Shown: positions 35,072-44,737 of the stretch, piece by piece
Position numbering within the stretch: position 1 is the stretch's first letter
Layout: every line of letters starts with the position of its first letter
Source of the DNA: Rhodanobacter glycinis
GTDB taxonomy: Bacteria > Pseudomonadota > Gammaproteobacteria > Xanthomonadales > Rhodanobacteraceae
Assembly: GCF_900114325.1 (NCBI RefSeq)
Contig: NZ_FOSR01000018.1
Location: forward strand, 1-64,000
Direction of reading: 5' to 3'
Length of the DNA stretch: 64,000 bases
Position numbers and translations under genes: made by a program
The notes under the pieces: generated by a model
The model's database searches: none
Seen by the model: only the letters and a program-made list of their open reading frames with translations
Told to the model about the DNA's origin: nothing

Positions 35072-37636
35072 ATGGAAGACTTTGACGTTTCCGCCTGGCT
35101 GGGGCTGCTGTCGCAGACCACGCGCTTCATCACGCTGGACACCACTGCGGCCGACGGCCTGATCGTCGAGCGCTTCGAAGGGCGCGAAGCCGTCAACGAC
35201 GATTTCCGCTTCGAACTGGATTGCGTCAGCGCCTCCGCCTTCATCGATCTCAAGCCGCTGATCGGCCAACCGATCAGCGTGGGCATCGCCACCGCCGCCG
35301 GTGGCCGCCGCTACTGGCACGGCATCATCACCCATGCCGCCTCGCTGGGTGCCGATGGCGGCCTGGCGCGTTACCGGCTCGACATGCAATCCGGGCTGGC
35401 CTTGCTGGCGCTGCGCCGCAACGCATTGATCTTCCAGGATCGCAGCGCACTCGACGTGGTCACCCAGGTGCTGGCCGACTACCCGCAACTCAAGGTGCGC
35501 ACCGAAGTCACCACGCCACTGCGCACCCGTCCCATCTGCACCCAGTACCGCGAAACCGATCTGGCCTTCGTGCAGCGGCTGCTGGGCGAGGAAGGCCTGT
35601 CGTACCGCTTCGAGCACGACCAGACCAGCAGCGACGATGGCCCCGGCCACACCCTGGTGATCTTCGATACCCAGGCAGCACAGCCCACGGGCGCGCCGGC
35701 CGCGGTGCGCTTCCATCGCATCGACGCCACCGAGCAGGACGACGCGATCAGCGTGTTCAGCGAACGCCGCCAGCTGGTGCCCGACCAGGTCACCACCGCC
35801 AGCTGGAAGCCCGATCAGGTACTCAGCGTGGCCGGCACGGCCCAGGCCCCGCATGACGGCAACGCCCCCGAGCTGCCCTCGCTGGACGTGTTCGACGCCG
35901 ACCGCAGCGGCCGTTTCGACACCGCCGCGCAGGCACAGCACTACGCCACCCATCGGCTGGATGCCCTGCGTCTGCCTGCCCGCACTTTCCGCGGCCAGGG
36001 CGCCGTGCGCACACTGGAAGCGGGCAAGAGCTACCTGCTGACCCAGCACCCGGACCTGTCCGGCCAGAGCTTTGTGCCGCTGACGCTGGACCATGTGGCC
36101 ACCAACAACCTCGGCACGGCGTTGCCGCACCTGCGCGGCAGCCAGACCGACGACAGCACGCTCGGCAAGGGCAGCTACCGCCAGCAATTCGACGCCGTGC
36201 CCGCCGGCACGCCGATTGCGCCCGCGCATCGTGACCGCCCACTGGCCCCGGGCGTGCAAACCGCCATCGTCACCGGCGTGCCGGGCGACACGCTCACCGG
36301 CACCCGCGATCACCAGGTGCGCGTGCAATTCCCGTGGCAGCGCGGCACCGCGCCGCTGCCCGGCGGCCTCACCGACACCATGAGCCAGCACCTGCCGCAA
36401 GGCCACGCGCCGGGCGATCATCATTCGGGCACCTGGGTGCGCGTGGCCGAAGCCAACGCTGGCGCCCATCACGGCCACAGCTTCGTGCCGCGCATCGGCA
36501 GCGAAGTGCTTGTCGAATACGCCCACGGCGACATCGACCATCCGGTCGTCGTCGGCCAGCTCTACAACGGCCCGGCCACGCCGCCGTTCGCGGCAGGCGA
36601 AAACAGCGGCGCCAATCATCCCGGCACGCTGAGTGGCGTGCAGACGCAAACCCTGGATGGCCAGAACGGCAGCCGCTGGGTGCTCGACGATGCCAGCGGT
36701 CAATTGCGCCACAGCCTCAACCACAGCATCGCCGACAGCCAATTGAACCTCGGCTACCTGATCGACCAGAGTGGCAACACCCGCGGCGGCTATCGCGGCG
36801 AAGGCTTCGAACTGATCACCGCCGGCTGGGCCGTGGTTCGCGCCGGCGAAGGCCTGCTGCTGTCCGGCACTGCCCGCGCGCAAGGCCAATCCACCCAGAT
36901 GGACGCCGCCGAAGCGATCGGCCAGCTCAAGGCCGCGAACGCCACCGCCAAGCGGCTGGACAGCGCGGCCACACAGGCCAAGGCCGGCGGCCTGGCCGCC
37001 AACCGCGCCCAGACCGATCTGCAGCAAGTGATCGATCCCCAGCAAAACGGCAAATACACCGGCCCCGTCAATGGCCAGGCCAGCACCAAGCCCAGCGGCA
37101 GCCAGCGCAGCGGCGGCGACCCGGTCGAACGCTTCGCCGCGCCAGCGATCATGCTGGAATCACCCGAGAGCGTCGCCCTCACCACCCCCAACAGCGCCGC
37201 CAGCTTCGCCGGCGAACACCAGCACCTCACCAGCCAGCGCGACACCCACCTCGCCGCCGGCGCCACCCTCGCCGCCGTCAGCGGCGACAGCGCCAGCCTC
37301 TACACCGCCGACGGCGGCATGAAAATCATCGCCAACCACGGCCCGGTCAGCATCGAGGCCCACACCGACGCCATGGACATCCTCGCCGACCAAAGCGTCA
37401 CCGTTACCAGCACCACCGACAGCATCCAGGTCCTCGCAAAAGACAAGATCGTCCTTCAATCCGGCCAAAGCACCATCACCCTCGACGGCCAGAACATCAC
37501 CATCGCCTGCCCGGGGAACTTCACGGTCAAGAGTGGGACGCATGAGTGGTTGGGAGGTGAGGGGAAGGCGGCGCAATTGGAACCGTTGCCTCAAGGACTC
37601 ACACAGCTCAAATCCGACTATCCACGCTCGGTGTAA
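35072..37636 (+). CDS. vgrG: Type VI secretion tip protein VgrG
   Basis: The 854-residue spike protein has gp27-like and gp5-like parts in the first ~530 residues. A YRETDLAFVQRLLGEEGLSY segment (~155) and the OB-fold stretch near HGHSFVPRIGSEVLVEYAHGD (~470) are typical. The DUF2345-type segment (about 640-780) and a C-terminal beta-helix end the protein; no extra enzymatic domain is obvious. It carries effectors through the contractile T6SS sheath into target cells. The structural T6SS genes are not in the window, so this is an orphan VgrG module with its own cargo. Ten bases separate it from the effector gene. Confidence 0.92.
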   Translation: MEDFDVSAWLGLLSQTTRFITLDTTAADGLIVERFEGREAVNDDFRFELDCVSASAFIDLKPLIGQPISVGIATAAGGRRYWHGIITHAASLGADGGLARYRLDMQSGLALLALRRNALIFQDRSALDVVTQVLADYPQLKVRTEVTTPLRTRPICTQYRETDLAFVQRLLGEEGLSYRFEHDQTSSDDGPGHTLVIFDTQAAQPTGAPAAVRFHRIDATEQDDAISVFSERRQLVPDQVTTASWKPDQVLSVAGTAQAPHDGNAPELPSLDVFDADRSGRFDTAAQAQHYATHRLDALRLPARTFRGQGAVRTLEAGKSYLLTQHPDLSGQSFVPLTLDHVATNNLGTALPHLRGSQTDDSTLGKGSYRQQFDAVPAGTPIAPAHRDRPLAPGVQTAIVTGVPGDTLTGTRDHQVRVQFPWQRGTAPLPGGLTDTMSQHLPQGHAPGDHHSGTWVRVAEANAGAHHGHSFVPRIGSEVLVEYAHGDIDHPVVVGQLYNGPATPPFAAGENSGANHPGTLSGVQTQTLDGQNGSRWVLDDASGQLRHSLNHSIADSQLNLGYLIDQSGNTRGGYRGEGFELITAGWAVVRAGEGLLLSGTARAQGQSTQMDAAEAIGQLKAANATAKRLDSAATQAKAGGLAANRAQTDLQQVIDPQQNGKYTGPVNGQASTKPSGSQRSGGDPVERFAAPAIMLESPESVALTTPNSAASFAGEHQHLTSQRDTHLAAGATLAAVSGDSASLYTADGGMKIIANHGPVSIEAHTDAMDILADQSVTVTSTTDSIQVLAKDKIVLQSGQSTITLDGQNITIACPGNFTVKSGTHEWLGGEGKAAQLEPLPQGLTQLKSDYPRSV

Positions 37637-37645
37637 GGACGCGCC

Positions 37646-39874
37646 ATGCTTATCAGCCCTCCCTTTCTGCCGCAGCGCGCCGCCAGCAGTCCCGATGATC
37701 CGTGGCTGGCCCTGGCCATGAACGGCGGCGGCTTTGGCGATGGTGCCTTCCCGCTAGGCTCCGACATGGCTTGGCATGGTGGCGTGCACCTGGTGGCGCC
37801 ATCCCACGACGGAAAGCGCTTGCCAGTTTGTGCCATGGCCGACGGCACCGTGGTTTATGTACGCCAACCCAAGCCACAGACAAGCAATGCCAACGATCCG
37901 TTGAACTACGGCGGTGGCTGGTCGGACAACGGCTGCGTGGTGATCCGTCACGAAACCGAGATCGGCGAGAGCGTCACGGTTCGCTTCTTCTCGATCATCC
38001 TGCATCTCAAGCGCATCGCCAGCAACGTGAAGCAAGGCCAAAAGATCTGGCGCAAGGATGAGGTCGGCGAAGCCGGCAGCATCTACGGCAAGCCCGGGCG
38101 GGTTCATGTCGAGATCGTCTGCGACGACGCCAATCTTGTGGCCTTGGTGGGCCGCGCGTCCGGTGCACTGAATACCGGCAAGGATGGCCGCCTCACCAGC
38201 GTGTTCGGCCATGCCTACCTGCGTCTTCCGGCCGGTACGCCGTTCTACGATGCCATCCCCCTGCCGCCGGAACATGTGGGCTTCTGGCCGGAGACCACGG
38301 CATTGTCGAAGCCGACATGGAGTAGCACCGACGCGCTGGTCGTGGGCATCGACTTGGCTCGTCCCCATGGCACGCACTACGTCACCTACGCGATGGACGG
38401 AAAGACCATTGGCAGCATGCCCGCTGCTGCCGACACGACCCTGTTCGACACGGCCTGCGCTTTGGCCAAGCGGACCCAGGGCGGCGTGGGGCGTGATGCC
38501 TATGAGCTGTTGCGCTTTGGGCGCGTGCTTGAGCCACTGGGCAATGCGGCTGGACTGCAGGATTGGCAGCAGGTGGCCTGTCCCGGTGGGCAGGGCTGGG
38601 TGAACCTGCACGCTGAAGGCGTGCATGCCTTCAGCGACGCGGATTTTCCGGACTGGTGCGGTTGGCAACTGGTCGACGACGATGCCGACAGCGACAGCCG
38701 CTGCGACTCCGCCACGCTGATCGATCTGATCCTGCAAAGCCAGGGTGGCGCGACCAAAGCACGCCGTGCCGATGCCTTGGGCAAGGTGGCCGGCGCGGAT
38801 GCGCAAGCGCGCCTGGCGTACACGATCTGCAAGTTTCCCACCGAGTGGGAGAAAGCCACCATCGCCACACGCTGGCAGTGGCTGACGAAGGAGACCCCAC
38901 CCGATGCCGGCCCTATAGCCGGTCCATATTTAAAGCCGGAGGACTTTCCGCGCTTCAAGGCGCACTCCGAGGCGTTGTGCTTCTGGGAAGACGCCGACCT
39001 CGGCATCCCAAGCAAGCACTGGCACTTCCACCCGCGCGAGTTCGTGCGCGTGTTCCGCCAGTGCGGTTGGCTGAGCAAGGACGAAATGATTCAGTTGTTT
39101 CCGAAAACCGCCATGCGCGAAGCAGCCCATCATCAGTGGGTATCTGAGCCGATCACCGTCCTTCCCAGAACGGTGGCCGGTTATCACAACGAACTCAACA
39201 AAGCCTGCCGCCGCTACGGCATCGTTACGCCTCTGCGCATGGCTGCGTTCTATGCGAACGCGATGGTGGAGACGCAATGGTTTGCGCGGCTGGAAGAGCG
39301 AGTCAACAACGCCCATCCTCCGCGTTACTACCCGTGGAACGGGCGTGGTTTCATGCAACTCACTTGGCCAGACAACTACATCAAGTATTGGCTCTTCATC
39401 GGCAGGGATGTGGATGACGATCTGGCCAGTCGTCTGAAGGCCGCTCACAAAGAGGTCGAACGGCGGCACAAACATCATCTGCCGAATGAAAATGAACCAT
39501 TGGCAGTATTGGAAGCCACGGTGGCTGCCGCACACATGAAGCCATGGCGTACTGAGACAGGTGATGGCACTCGGATCGATATTTCCGCCGACACCGCAGG
39601 GACTTTCTGGGCATGGAATGGCTTCGCCAAAAACGCAGACACTGAACCAGTAAACCAACGCACATCAAAACCCGCCACGGGAACTGGCAGCCACATGTAC
39701 TACAGCAGCCCCGGCATGCGAAGCGTGGCCGTGGCAATCAACGGTGGTGGAAACGGTCTCGTCGCTCGCTTCCAAGCCTACAACACCTGCGAAGTCGTGT
39801 TGCTGGATACCCCTGCGTTTCCCGGCTCGAACAAACCGAACGAACCGCAAGACTACAAACCGAGGCATTCATGA
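37646..39874 (+). CDS. Large T6SS effector: degenerate M23-like domain plus GH19-like muramidase domain
   Basis: The 742-residue predicted cargo of the adjacent VgrG has no signal peptide. Residues ~35-165 look like an M23/LytM metallopeptidase fold: WHGGVHLV, AMADGTVVYV, VVIRHE, IILHLKRI and RVHVEI. The usual HxGxD aspartate is His and the final HLH is reduced to VHV. The middle (~200-480) is unassigned. Residues ~500-690 resemble GH19 lysozymes/chitinases, with AFYANAMVETQWFARLEER (catalytic Glu), YYPWNGRGFMQLTWPDNY and DTAGTFWAWNG. Peptidoglycan cleavage in the target periplasm is likely. The AAGGA 7 nt before ATG fits translation. GC falls towards the 3' end. Confidence 0.78.
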   Translation: MLISPPFLPQRAASSPDDPWLALAMNGGGFGDGAFPLGSDMAWHGGVHLVAPSHDGKRLPVCAMADGTVVYVRQPKPQTSNANDPLNYGGGWSDNGCVVIRHETEIGESVTVRFFSIILHLKRIASNVKQGQKIWRKDEVGEAGSIYGKPGRVHVEIVCDDANLVALVGRASGALNTGKDGRLTSVFGHAYLRLPAGTPFYDAIPLPPEHVGFWPETTALSKPTWSSTDALVVGIDLARPHGTHYVTYAMDGKTIGSMPAAADTTLFDTACALAKRTQGGVGRDAYELLRFGRVLEPLGNAAGLQDWQQVACPGGQGWVNLHAEGVHAFSDADFPDWCGWQLVDDDADSDSRCDSATLIDLILQSQGGATKARRADALGKVAGADAQARLAYTICKFPTEWEKATIATRWQWLTKETPPDAGPIAGPYLKPEDFPRFKAHSEALCFWEDADLGIPSKHWHFHPREFVRVFRQCGWLSKDEMIQLFPKTAMREAAHHQWVSEPITVLPRTVAGYHNELNKACRRYGIVTPLRMAAFYANAMVETQWFARLEERVNNAHPPRYYPWNGRGFMQLTWPDNYIKYWLFIGRDVDDDLASRLKAAHKEVERRHKHHLPNENEPLAVLEATVAAAHMKPWRTETGDGTRIDISADTAGTFWAWNGFAKNADTEPVNQRTSKPATGTGSHMYYSSPGMRSVAVAINGGGNGLVARFQAYNTCEVVLLDTPAFPGSNKPNEPQDYKPRHS

Positions 39875-40527
39875 AAAGAGTTGTCATCCTCGTAGGGTTG
39901 GTTCTCGCTGCGACAGTTGCGTGTGCGCGGCAGTCAGCATCAGACAGCTCAACAGGCACGGCTTCCGCTGGTCTCAGTCCCATCTATTCTCCCGGAAAAT
40001 GCCACTTCCGACTCAAGCTCAATGGGGGAACGGTATCCGTGCACAATGCCAGTTCGTTCCAGAGTGCAGGGTACTACCCACCCGGCACGGAAAACTGGAG
40101 CGTGCCGCTACTCTGCTACGCCGGCGCGTCGCAAGACCAGATTGATCAGCAACTAGATGCCAAGAAAATCAATGGAACATGGGTCTGGTACAACCCTGGT
40201 GCCGGCAACGTCCCCGAGAACCCGCCCTTCACACCAGAGCAGCATTTCCACGCCTACGCGTTATCCGGTAGCAACTGGAAAGGCACAGCCATCACCTACG
40301 ACGACACGACGGGCGATGAGGCGACCCGGGGGCGCAACCTTTTCTTCTGCTTGGTCGAGACGGGCGGCTCGCAGGTACTTTGCGGCGGCCCGATCCCAGT
40401 CAGGGCACTGGTCGATCCGCCTTCCACAAGCACTCTTCCCAAAATCATGGCTGTCCTCAAAACTATCGAGTTCGTCGATGCCTCAGTAGGCTCCCCGACA
40501 CCGGCTAGCGCAGCAGCCGCACACTAA
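39871..40527 (+). CDS. Exported hypothetical protein, candidate T6SS immunity protein 1
   Basis: The 218-residue protein has an N-terminal signal (VVILVGLVLAATVACA). The mature part contains paired Cys residues (GKCHFRL, PLLCYAG, FFCLVETG, QVLCGG) that could form disulfides. There is no recognisable family. It overlaps the effector stop by 4 nt (ATGA), the arrangement expected of a cognate immunity gene that protects the periplasm from a peptidoglycan hydrolase. The function rests on location, export and size. Confidence 0.6.
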   Translation: MKRVVILVGLVLAATVACARQSASDSSTGTASAGLSPIYSPGKCHFRLKLNGGTVSVHNASSFQSAGYYPPGTENWSVPLLCYAGASQDQIDQQLDAKKINGTWVWYNPGAGNVPENPPFTPEQHFHAYALSGSNWKGTAITYDDTTGDEATRGRNLFFCLVETGGSQVLCGGPIPVRALVDPPSTSTLPKIMAVLKTIEFVDASVGSPTPASAAAAH

Positions 40528-40573
40528 ATGATGGGCATGACCTCTCCAATACTGTGCATGTTGAGATAAAAAC

Positions 40574-40999
40574 ATGAGGGCAATCGTGGCTCTTGTATTG
40601 TTCCTTCCGGCAGTGGCCATGGCTTGTTCGGCTAACGAGGAGACGGTATTTCGTTGCGTCACAACCAATGGCAAACCAGTTCATGTCTGTCAGGCAAAGG
40701 ATACGGTCAACTATCGCTTTGGAAGCAAGCCTGACATGGAAGTCAAGGTGCCAAATGCGGAGCTGAAGTGGGAAGCAGGCAACGGAACTGGTGCCTTTTT
40801 CAATCTACTAACGTTTCCACATGGAAAAACCTTATATCAGGTTCTCTATATTGAATCCTTCAAAGGACCGCCTCGTAGGGATGGGGAAGTCCAGGTTGCT
40901 CGTAACGGGAAACAGTTGGCCGATATCCAGTGTGCGGATGGCTCAGTTTCGTTCAATTCGGGTGCACTCAAGACACACAAGCCAGACTCAAGCTACTAA
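40574..40999 (+). CDS. Exported hypothetical protein, candidate T6SS immunity protein 2
   Basis: The 141-residue protein has a signal peptide (MRAIVALVLFLPAVAMA) and four Cys in the mature part (C18, C28, C39 and one near 116), enough for two disulfides. The Y/F-R-C...C pattern loosely resembles small periplasmic lysozyme inhibitors; this is weak. Composition is AT-richer than the genome background, like the effector 3' end. It lies 46 bp after candidate immunity protein 1, so the module may carry two protective proteins for the two-domain effector. Confidence 0.55.
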   Translation: MRAIVALVLFLPAVAMACSANEETVFRCVTTNGKPVHVCQAKDTVNYRFGSKPDMEVKVPNAELKWEAGNGTGAFFNLLTFPHGKTLYQVLYIESFKGPPRRDGEVQVARNGKQLADIQCADGSVSFNSGALKTHKPDSSY

Positions 41000-41041
41000 C
41001 CATCAATGCAAATGGCACAGCGGATGCCTATCGCAAAACGT

Positions 41042-42487
41042 TCACCCACGCATATCCTCCAACTCCACCCCCTTGGTCTCGCGCACGAAGCGCAACACGA
41101 AGATCAACGACAGCAGGGCGAACGCGGCGTACACGCCGTAGGAGAACGGCAGGCTCAGTTCGGCCATGGCGGGGAAGCTGCTGGTGATGGCGAAGTTGGC
41201 CAGCCATTGCGCGGCGGCGGCGACGGCCAGGGCCATGGCGCGGATGCGGTTGGGGAACATTTCGCCCAGCAGCACCCATACCACCGGGCCCCAGCTGAGG
41301 CCGAAGAAGATCACGTAGGCGTTGGCCGCGACCAGCGCCACCGGCCCCCACGGTTCGGGTAGCACCAGCGCGGCGCCGCTGCCGCTGGCCTGGGCGAAAC
41401 ACCATGCCATCACCGCCAGGGTCAGCGCCATGCCGCCGGAGCCGATGACCAGCAGCGGCTTGCGGCCGATGCGGTCGACCAGGGCGATCGCCACCAGCGT
41501 CACCAGCACGTTGATCACCGAGGTGACCACGGTGATGGCGAACGAGTCGGCCTCGCTGAAACCCACCGAGTGCCACAGCGTGGACGAGTAGTAGAAGATC
41601 ACGTTGATGCCGACGAACTGCTGGAACACCGACAACGCGATGCCGACCCAGACGATCGGCAGCAGGCCGCTCTTGCCAAGCAGATCGCTCCAGCGCGGCT
41701 TGTGTTCGCGACGCAGACTTTGCTCGATGTCCCCAAGCTTGCGCTGCAGCGCTTCCTCGTCGGTCATGCCCAGCACTTGGCGCAACACGCGCAGCGCATC
41801 ATGCGGACGGCTGCGCGCCACCAGATGACGCGGCGATTCGGGCACGCCCAGCACCAGCACACCGTAGACCAGCGCCGGCACCAGCATCGCCAGGAACATC
41901 CAGCGCCATGCTTCCAGACCCAGCCACAGCGCGTGTTCCGCACCGCCAGCCACACTGGCCAGCCACGCATCGCTGAGCAGGGCGACGAAGATGCCGAGCA
42001 CGATCGCCAACTGCTGCATCGAACCGAGCCGTCCGCGGATGCGTGCCGGCGACACTTCGGCGATATAGGTCGGCGCCACCACCGACGCCACGCCCACGCC
42101 GATGCCGCCGATCAGGCGCCACAGGATCAGCGTGGCCACGCTGTGTGCCAGCCCCGCGCCGAGTGCGCTGACGGCCAGCAGCGCCGCGGCCACTTGCATG
42201 GTACGCACGCGGCCGAAGCGATCCGCCAACCGGCCCGCATACCATGCGCCCAGTGCCGAACCGAGCAGCGCGCAGGACACGGCGAAGCCGGTCCATCCCG
42301 CGCTCAATCCGAAGCTGTCGCGCAATGCGTCCACCGCGCCATTGATCACCGCGGTGTCGAAACCGAACAGGAAGCCGCCGAGGGCCGCAGCGGCCACGAT
42401 CATGATGACCCGCGCGGTGCTGCCTGGTTGCGTTATGTCCATGGACGACGCCATCGCGGCGTTCGTGGTTGGCCCCGTAACTTGCAT
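41042..42487 (-). CDS. MFS sugar porter (GLUT/XylE-type)
   Basis: The 481-residue inner-membrane symporter has 12 helices. Sugar-porter signatures are present: GRLADRFGR after helix 2, PESPRHLVARSR after helix 6, VDRIGRKPLL after helix 8 and the ending VRETKGVELEDM. Helix 7 carries QQFVGINVIFYYSS, the sugar-binding motif. It should bring maltose, maltodextrin or glucose across the inner membrane. ATG 42487 is preferred because GAGGGGG lies ahead; the upstream in-frame Met adds 14 atypical residues. It is followed leftward by the end of the T6SS module and belongs functionally with the glucosidase next door. Confidence 0.9.
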   Translation of the reverse strand: MQVTGPTTNAAMASSMDITQPGSTARVIMIVAAAALGGFLFGFDTAVINGAVDALRDSFGLSAGWTGFAVSCALLGSALGAWYAGRLADRFGRVRTMQVAAALLAVSALGAGLAHSVATLILWRLIGGIGVGVASVVAPTYIAEVSPARIRGRLGSMQQLAIVLGIFVALLSDAWLASVAGGAEHALWLGLEAWRWMFLAMLVPALVYGVLVLGVPESPRHLVARSRPHDALRVLRQVLGMTDEEALQRKLGDIEQSLRREHKPRWSDLLGKSGLLPIVWVGIALSVFQQFVGINVIFYYSSTLWHSVGFSEADSFAITVVTSVINVLVTLVAIALVDRIGRKPLLVIGSGGMALTLAVMAWCFAQASGSGAALVLPEPWGPVALVAANAYVIFFGLSWGPVVWVLLGEMFPNRIRAMALAVAAAAQWLANFAITSSFPAMAELSLPFSYGVYAAFALLSLIFVLRFVRETKGVELEDMRG

Positions 42488-42804
42488 GTCTTCCCCCTCG
42501 TAACCGTCGTGCGACGGCCCTGTTGGCATGGTCTGGTTGATGTCGTTCTTTTGTTTTCCGGGTTGCGCGCGTTTGCGTGCGATGCGCTTCCTCTCCGGCG
42601 AAACAGCATCGCGCGCAAGCGCGCTCCTACATCGAGATGGTCATTCCGTGTAGAACCTCCCACACGCGCGCCGGTGACCGGGGCGTCAACGCCTCGACGT
42701 CCTTGCCTCCAAAACGCTTTCTCCTCGCTGCCGCTACACGGCGACGCTCAGAGCCTGCCCTGACTTGACCCGGGGGCGAACGATGAAAACTTCAACGAAC
42801 CGCA
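42488..42804. other. Gap between sugar porter and glucosidase, with a REP-like unit
   Basis: No gene is seen in this 317-bp gap. It should contain the porter promoter, but no clear -35/-10 pair is evident. The only structured feature is the palindromic unit at 42606-42630. Confidence 0.5.
42606..42630. repeat. Single REP-like palindrome
   Basis: The unit GCATCGCGCGCAAGCGCGCT followed by CCTAC contains the self-pairing core GCGCGC-AA-GCGCGC. Palindromes of the form GTAGGAGCGCGCTTGCGCGC are widespread in Pseudomonas and Xanthomonadales (general knowledge). Confidence 0.6.
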
Positions 42805-44457
42805 TCAAGCACGCCCGGTTTCGATGACCTGTCGCTGCGCGGCATCGAGCCGTGCAAACACCGAGCCATACCCGGGAAGGTACAGGCGTCCGTTCTGCAC
42901 GCGCCCCGGCGGCAGGCCATGGCCTTCCAGTAGGGGCGGCGCGCCGTCCAGCGGCAGATCCATCACCGCGTCGTGTTCGGACAGGTTGAACGCCACCAAC
43001 AACGTGTCGTCACTGCAGCTGCGCATGAAGGCGAGGATCGGCTCGGCGGTATCGAGGAAGTGGATATCACCGGTCCGCAGCGCAGGTTGCGCATGGCGCC
43101 AGCGCATGAAGGTGCGGAAGCCCTGCAGCGCGGACGCCGGGTCGATTTCCTGGCGTGCCACCGCCAGCGCGCGATGTTCCTGCGGCACCGGCAGCCACGC
43201 CGAGCCGCTGCTGAAACCGGCTAGTGGATCGTCGGTCCACGGCATCGGCGTGCGACAACCGTCGCGACCCTTGAATTGCGGCCAGAACGCGATGCCATAG
43301 GGATCGCGCAGCGCTTCGTACGGCACGTCGGCCTCGGTCAGGCCCAGCTCCTCGCCCTGGTACACGCAAACCGAACCGCGCAGCGAGCACAGCATCGCGG
43401 TGAGCAGGTTGGCCAGCGGCGCGGACGGGCGACCACCGCCCCAGCGCGTCAGCACGCGCTCGACATCGTGGTTGGAAATGGCCCAGCACGGCCAGCCTTC
43501 GGTCATCTTCGCTTCCAGCGTCTGCACCGTGCCGCGGATGTAGGCCGCGCTGAAATCGTCGGTAAGCAGCTCGAAGCTGTAGCCCATGTGCAGGCGGCCG
43601 CGGCGGGTGTATTCAGCCATCGTCGCCAGCGAATCCTCCGAGGAAATTTCACCCAGCGCGGCGACGTCGTCGTAGCGATCCATCAACGCACGCAGCTCGC
43701 CGAGGAAGGCCAGGTTCTCCGGCTGCGTGTTGTTGTAGTAGTGGTACTGGAACGCGTAGGGGTTGTCCGGACTGAAACCGCGGCCCACGCGCTTGTCCTT
43801 CGGCTTGGGCGGGTTGTCGCGTAATTGGGTGTCGTGGAAGCAGAAGTTGATCGCGTCCAGGCGCAGCCCGTCCACGCCCTTGTCGAGCCAGAACTTCACG
43901 CCGTCCAGCACGGCGGCACGCACGTCCGGATGATGGAAGTTGAGATCCGGTTGCGAGGTCAGGAAGTTGTGCAGATAGTACTGGCCGCGGCGCGGTTCCC
44001 ACTGCCACGCACTGCCGCCAAAAAGCGACAGCCAGTTGTTCGGCGGGCCGCCATCGGCTCGCGCATCGGCCCACACGTACCAGTCGGCCTTCGGGTTGTC
44101 GCGGCTTTGCCGGCTTTCGCGAAACCACGCGTGCTCGGCCGAGGTGTGGCTGAGCACCTGGTCGATCATCACCCGCAAGCCCAGCGCATGCGCCTTGGCC
44201 AGCAACCGATCGAAGTCGGCCAGCGTGCCGAACAGCGGATCCACGTTGCGGTAATCGGCGATGTCGTAGCCGAAATCGGCCATCGGCGAAGTGAAGAACG
44301 GGGCGATCCAGATCGCGTCGACACCGAGCCCGGCGACGTAGTCGAGGCGCTCGATGATGCCCGGCAAATCACCCACGCCGTCGCCGTCGGTGTCCTGGAA
44401 ACTGCGCGGGTAGATCTGGTAGATGACGGCTCCGCGCCACCACGATGCATCGGTCAT
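42805..44457 (-). CDS. Cytoplasmic alpha-glucosidase, GH13 family
   Basis: The 550-residue enzyme has the catalytic triad in GLRLDAINF (D201, nucleophile), ALGEISSED (E270, acid/base) and ISNHDVERV (D331). WWRGAVIYQIYPRSF at the N-terminus and the absence of a signal peptide place it with cytoplasmic oligosaccharide-hydrolysing GH13 enzymes, close to the Xanthomonas alpha-glucosidase/transglucosidase type. It should release glucose from imported maltose or maltodextrins. ATG 44457 starts the conserved part. Its upstream region is shared with the divergent TonB receptor and contains two LacI-type palindromes. Confidence 0.9.
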   Translation of the reverse strand: MTDASWWRGAVIYQIYPRSFQDTDGDGVGDLPGIIERLDYVAGLGVDAIWIAPFFTSPMADFGYDIADYRNVDPLFGTLADFDRLLAKAHALGLRVMIDQVLSHTSAEHAWFRESRQSRDNPKADWYVWADARADGGPPNNWLSLFGGSAWQWEPRRGQYYLHNFLTSQPDLNFHHPDVRAAVLDGVKFWLDKGVDGLRLDAINFCFHDTQLRDNPPKPKDKRVGRGFSPDNPYAFQYHYYNNTQPENLAFLGELRALMDRYDDVAALGEISSEDSLATMAEYTRRGRLHMGYSFELLTDDFSAAYIRGTVQTLEAKMTEGWPCWAISNHDVERVLTRWGGGRPSAPLANLLTAMLCSLRGSVCVYQGEELGLTEADVPYEALRDPYGIAFWPQFKGRDGCRTPMPWTDDPLAGFSSGSAWLPVPQEHRALAVARQEIDPASALQGFRTFMRWRHAQPALRTGDIHFLDTAEPILAFMRSCSDDTLLVAFNLSEHDAVMDLPLDGAPPLLEGHGLPPGRVQNGRLYLPGYGSVFARLDAAQRQVIETGRA

Positions 44458-44553
44458 TGAACGTGTCCCCACGACATGAAGCGGGCGCATTTGGCCGCCC
44501 GTCGTTGAATGTCGATCAGCTTAGCCGCAGCCCCATGACGACCAGCACGGGTA

Positions 44554-44567
44554 TGCATACGTATTCA
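44554..44567. promoter_or_regulatory. LacI-type operator palindrome 1
   Basis: TGCATACGTATTCA is a near-perfect 14-bp palindrome with the central CG expected of LacI-family sites. It lies on the glucosidase side of the divergent region. It is the exact reverse complement of site 2. Confidence 0.6.
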
Positions 44568-44723
44568 TTCGTGCTGCGGTTGCGTCATGCGCACGCAGGT
44601 CTCGCCCAGGTCGCACTCGCGCACCGCGCCCGCACGTCAAGTCCTGCCATGGCTCGCGCCGCCGATGCCCGATTGCGCGACACGTTGTGCTGCACTGCGA
44701 TAAACGCGGTTTGTTGCCCACCA

Positions 44724-44737
44724 TGAATACGTATGCA
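44724..44737. promoter_or_regulatory. LacI-type operator palindrome 2
   Basis: TGAATACGTATGCA is the reverse complement of site 1, 170 bp away, on the receptor side. Two sites in a divergent region could bind one repressor tetramer with a DNA loop, or each control one promoter. Confidence 0.6.
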
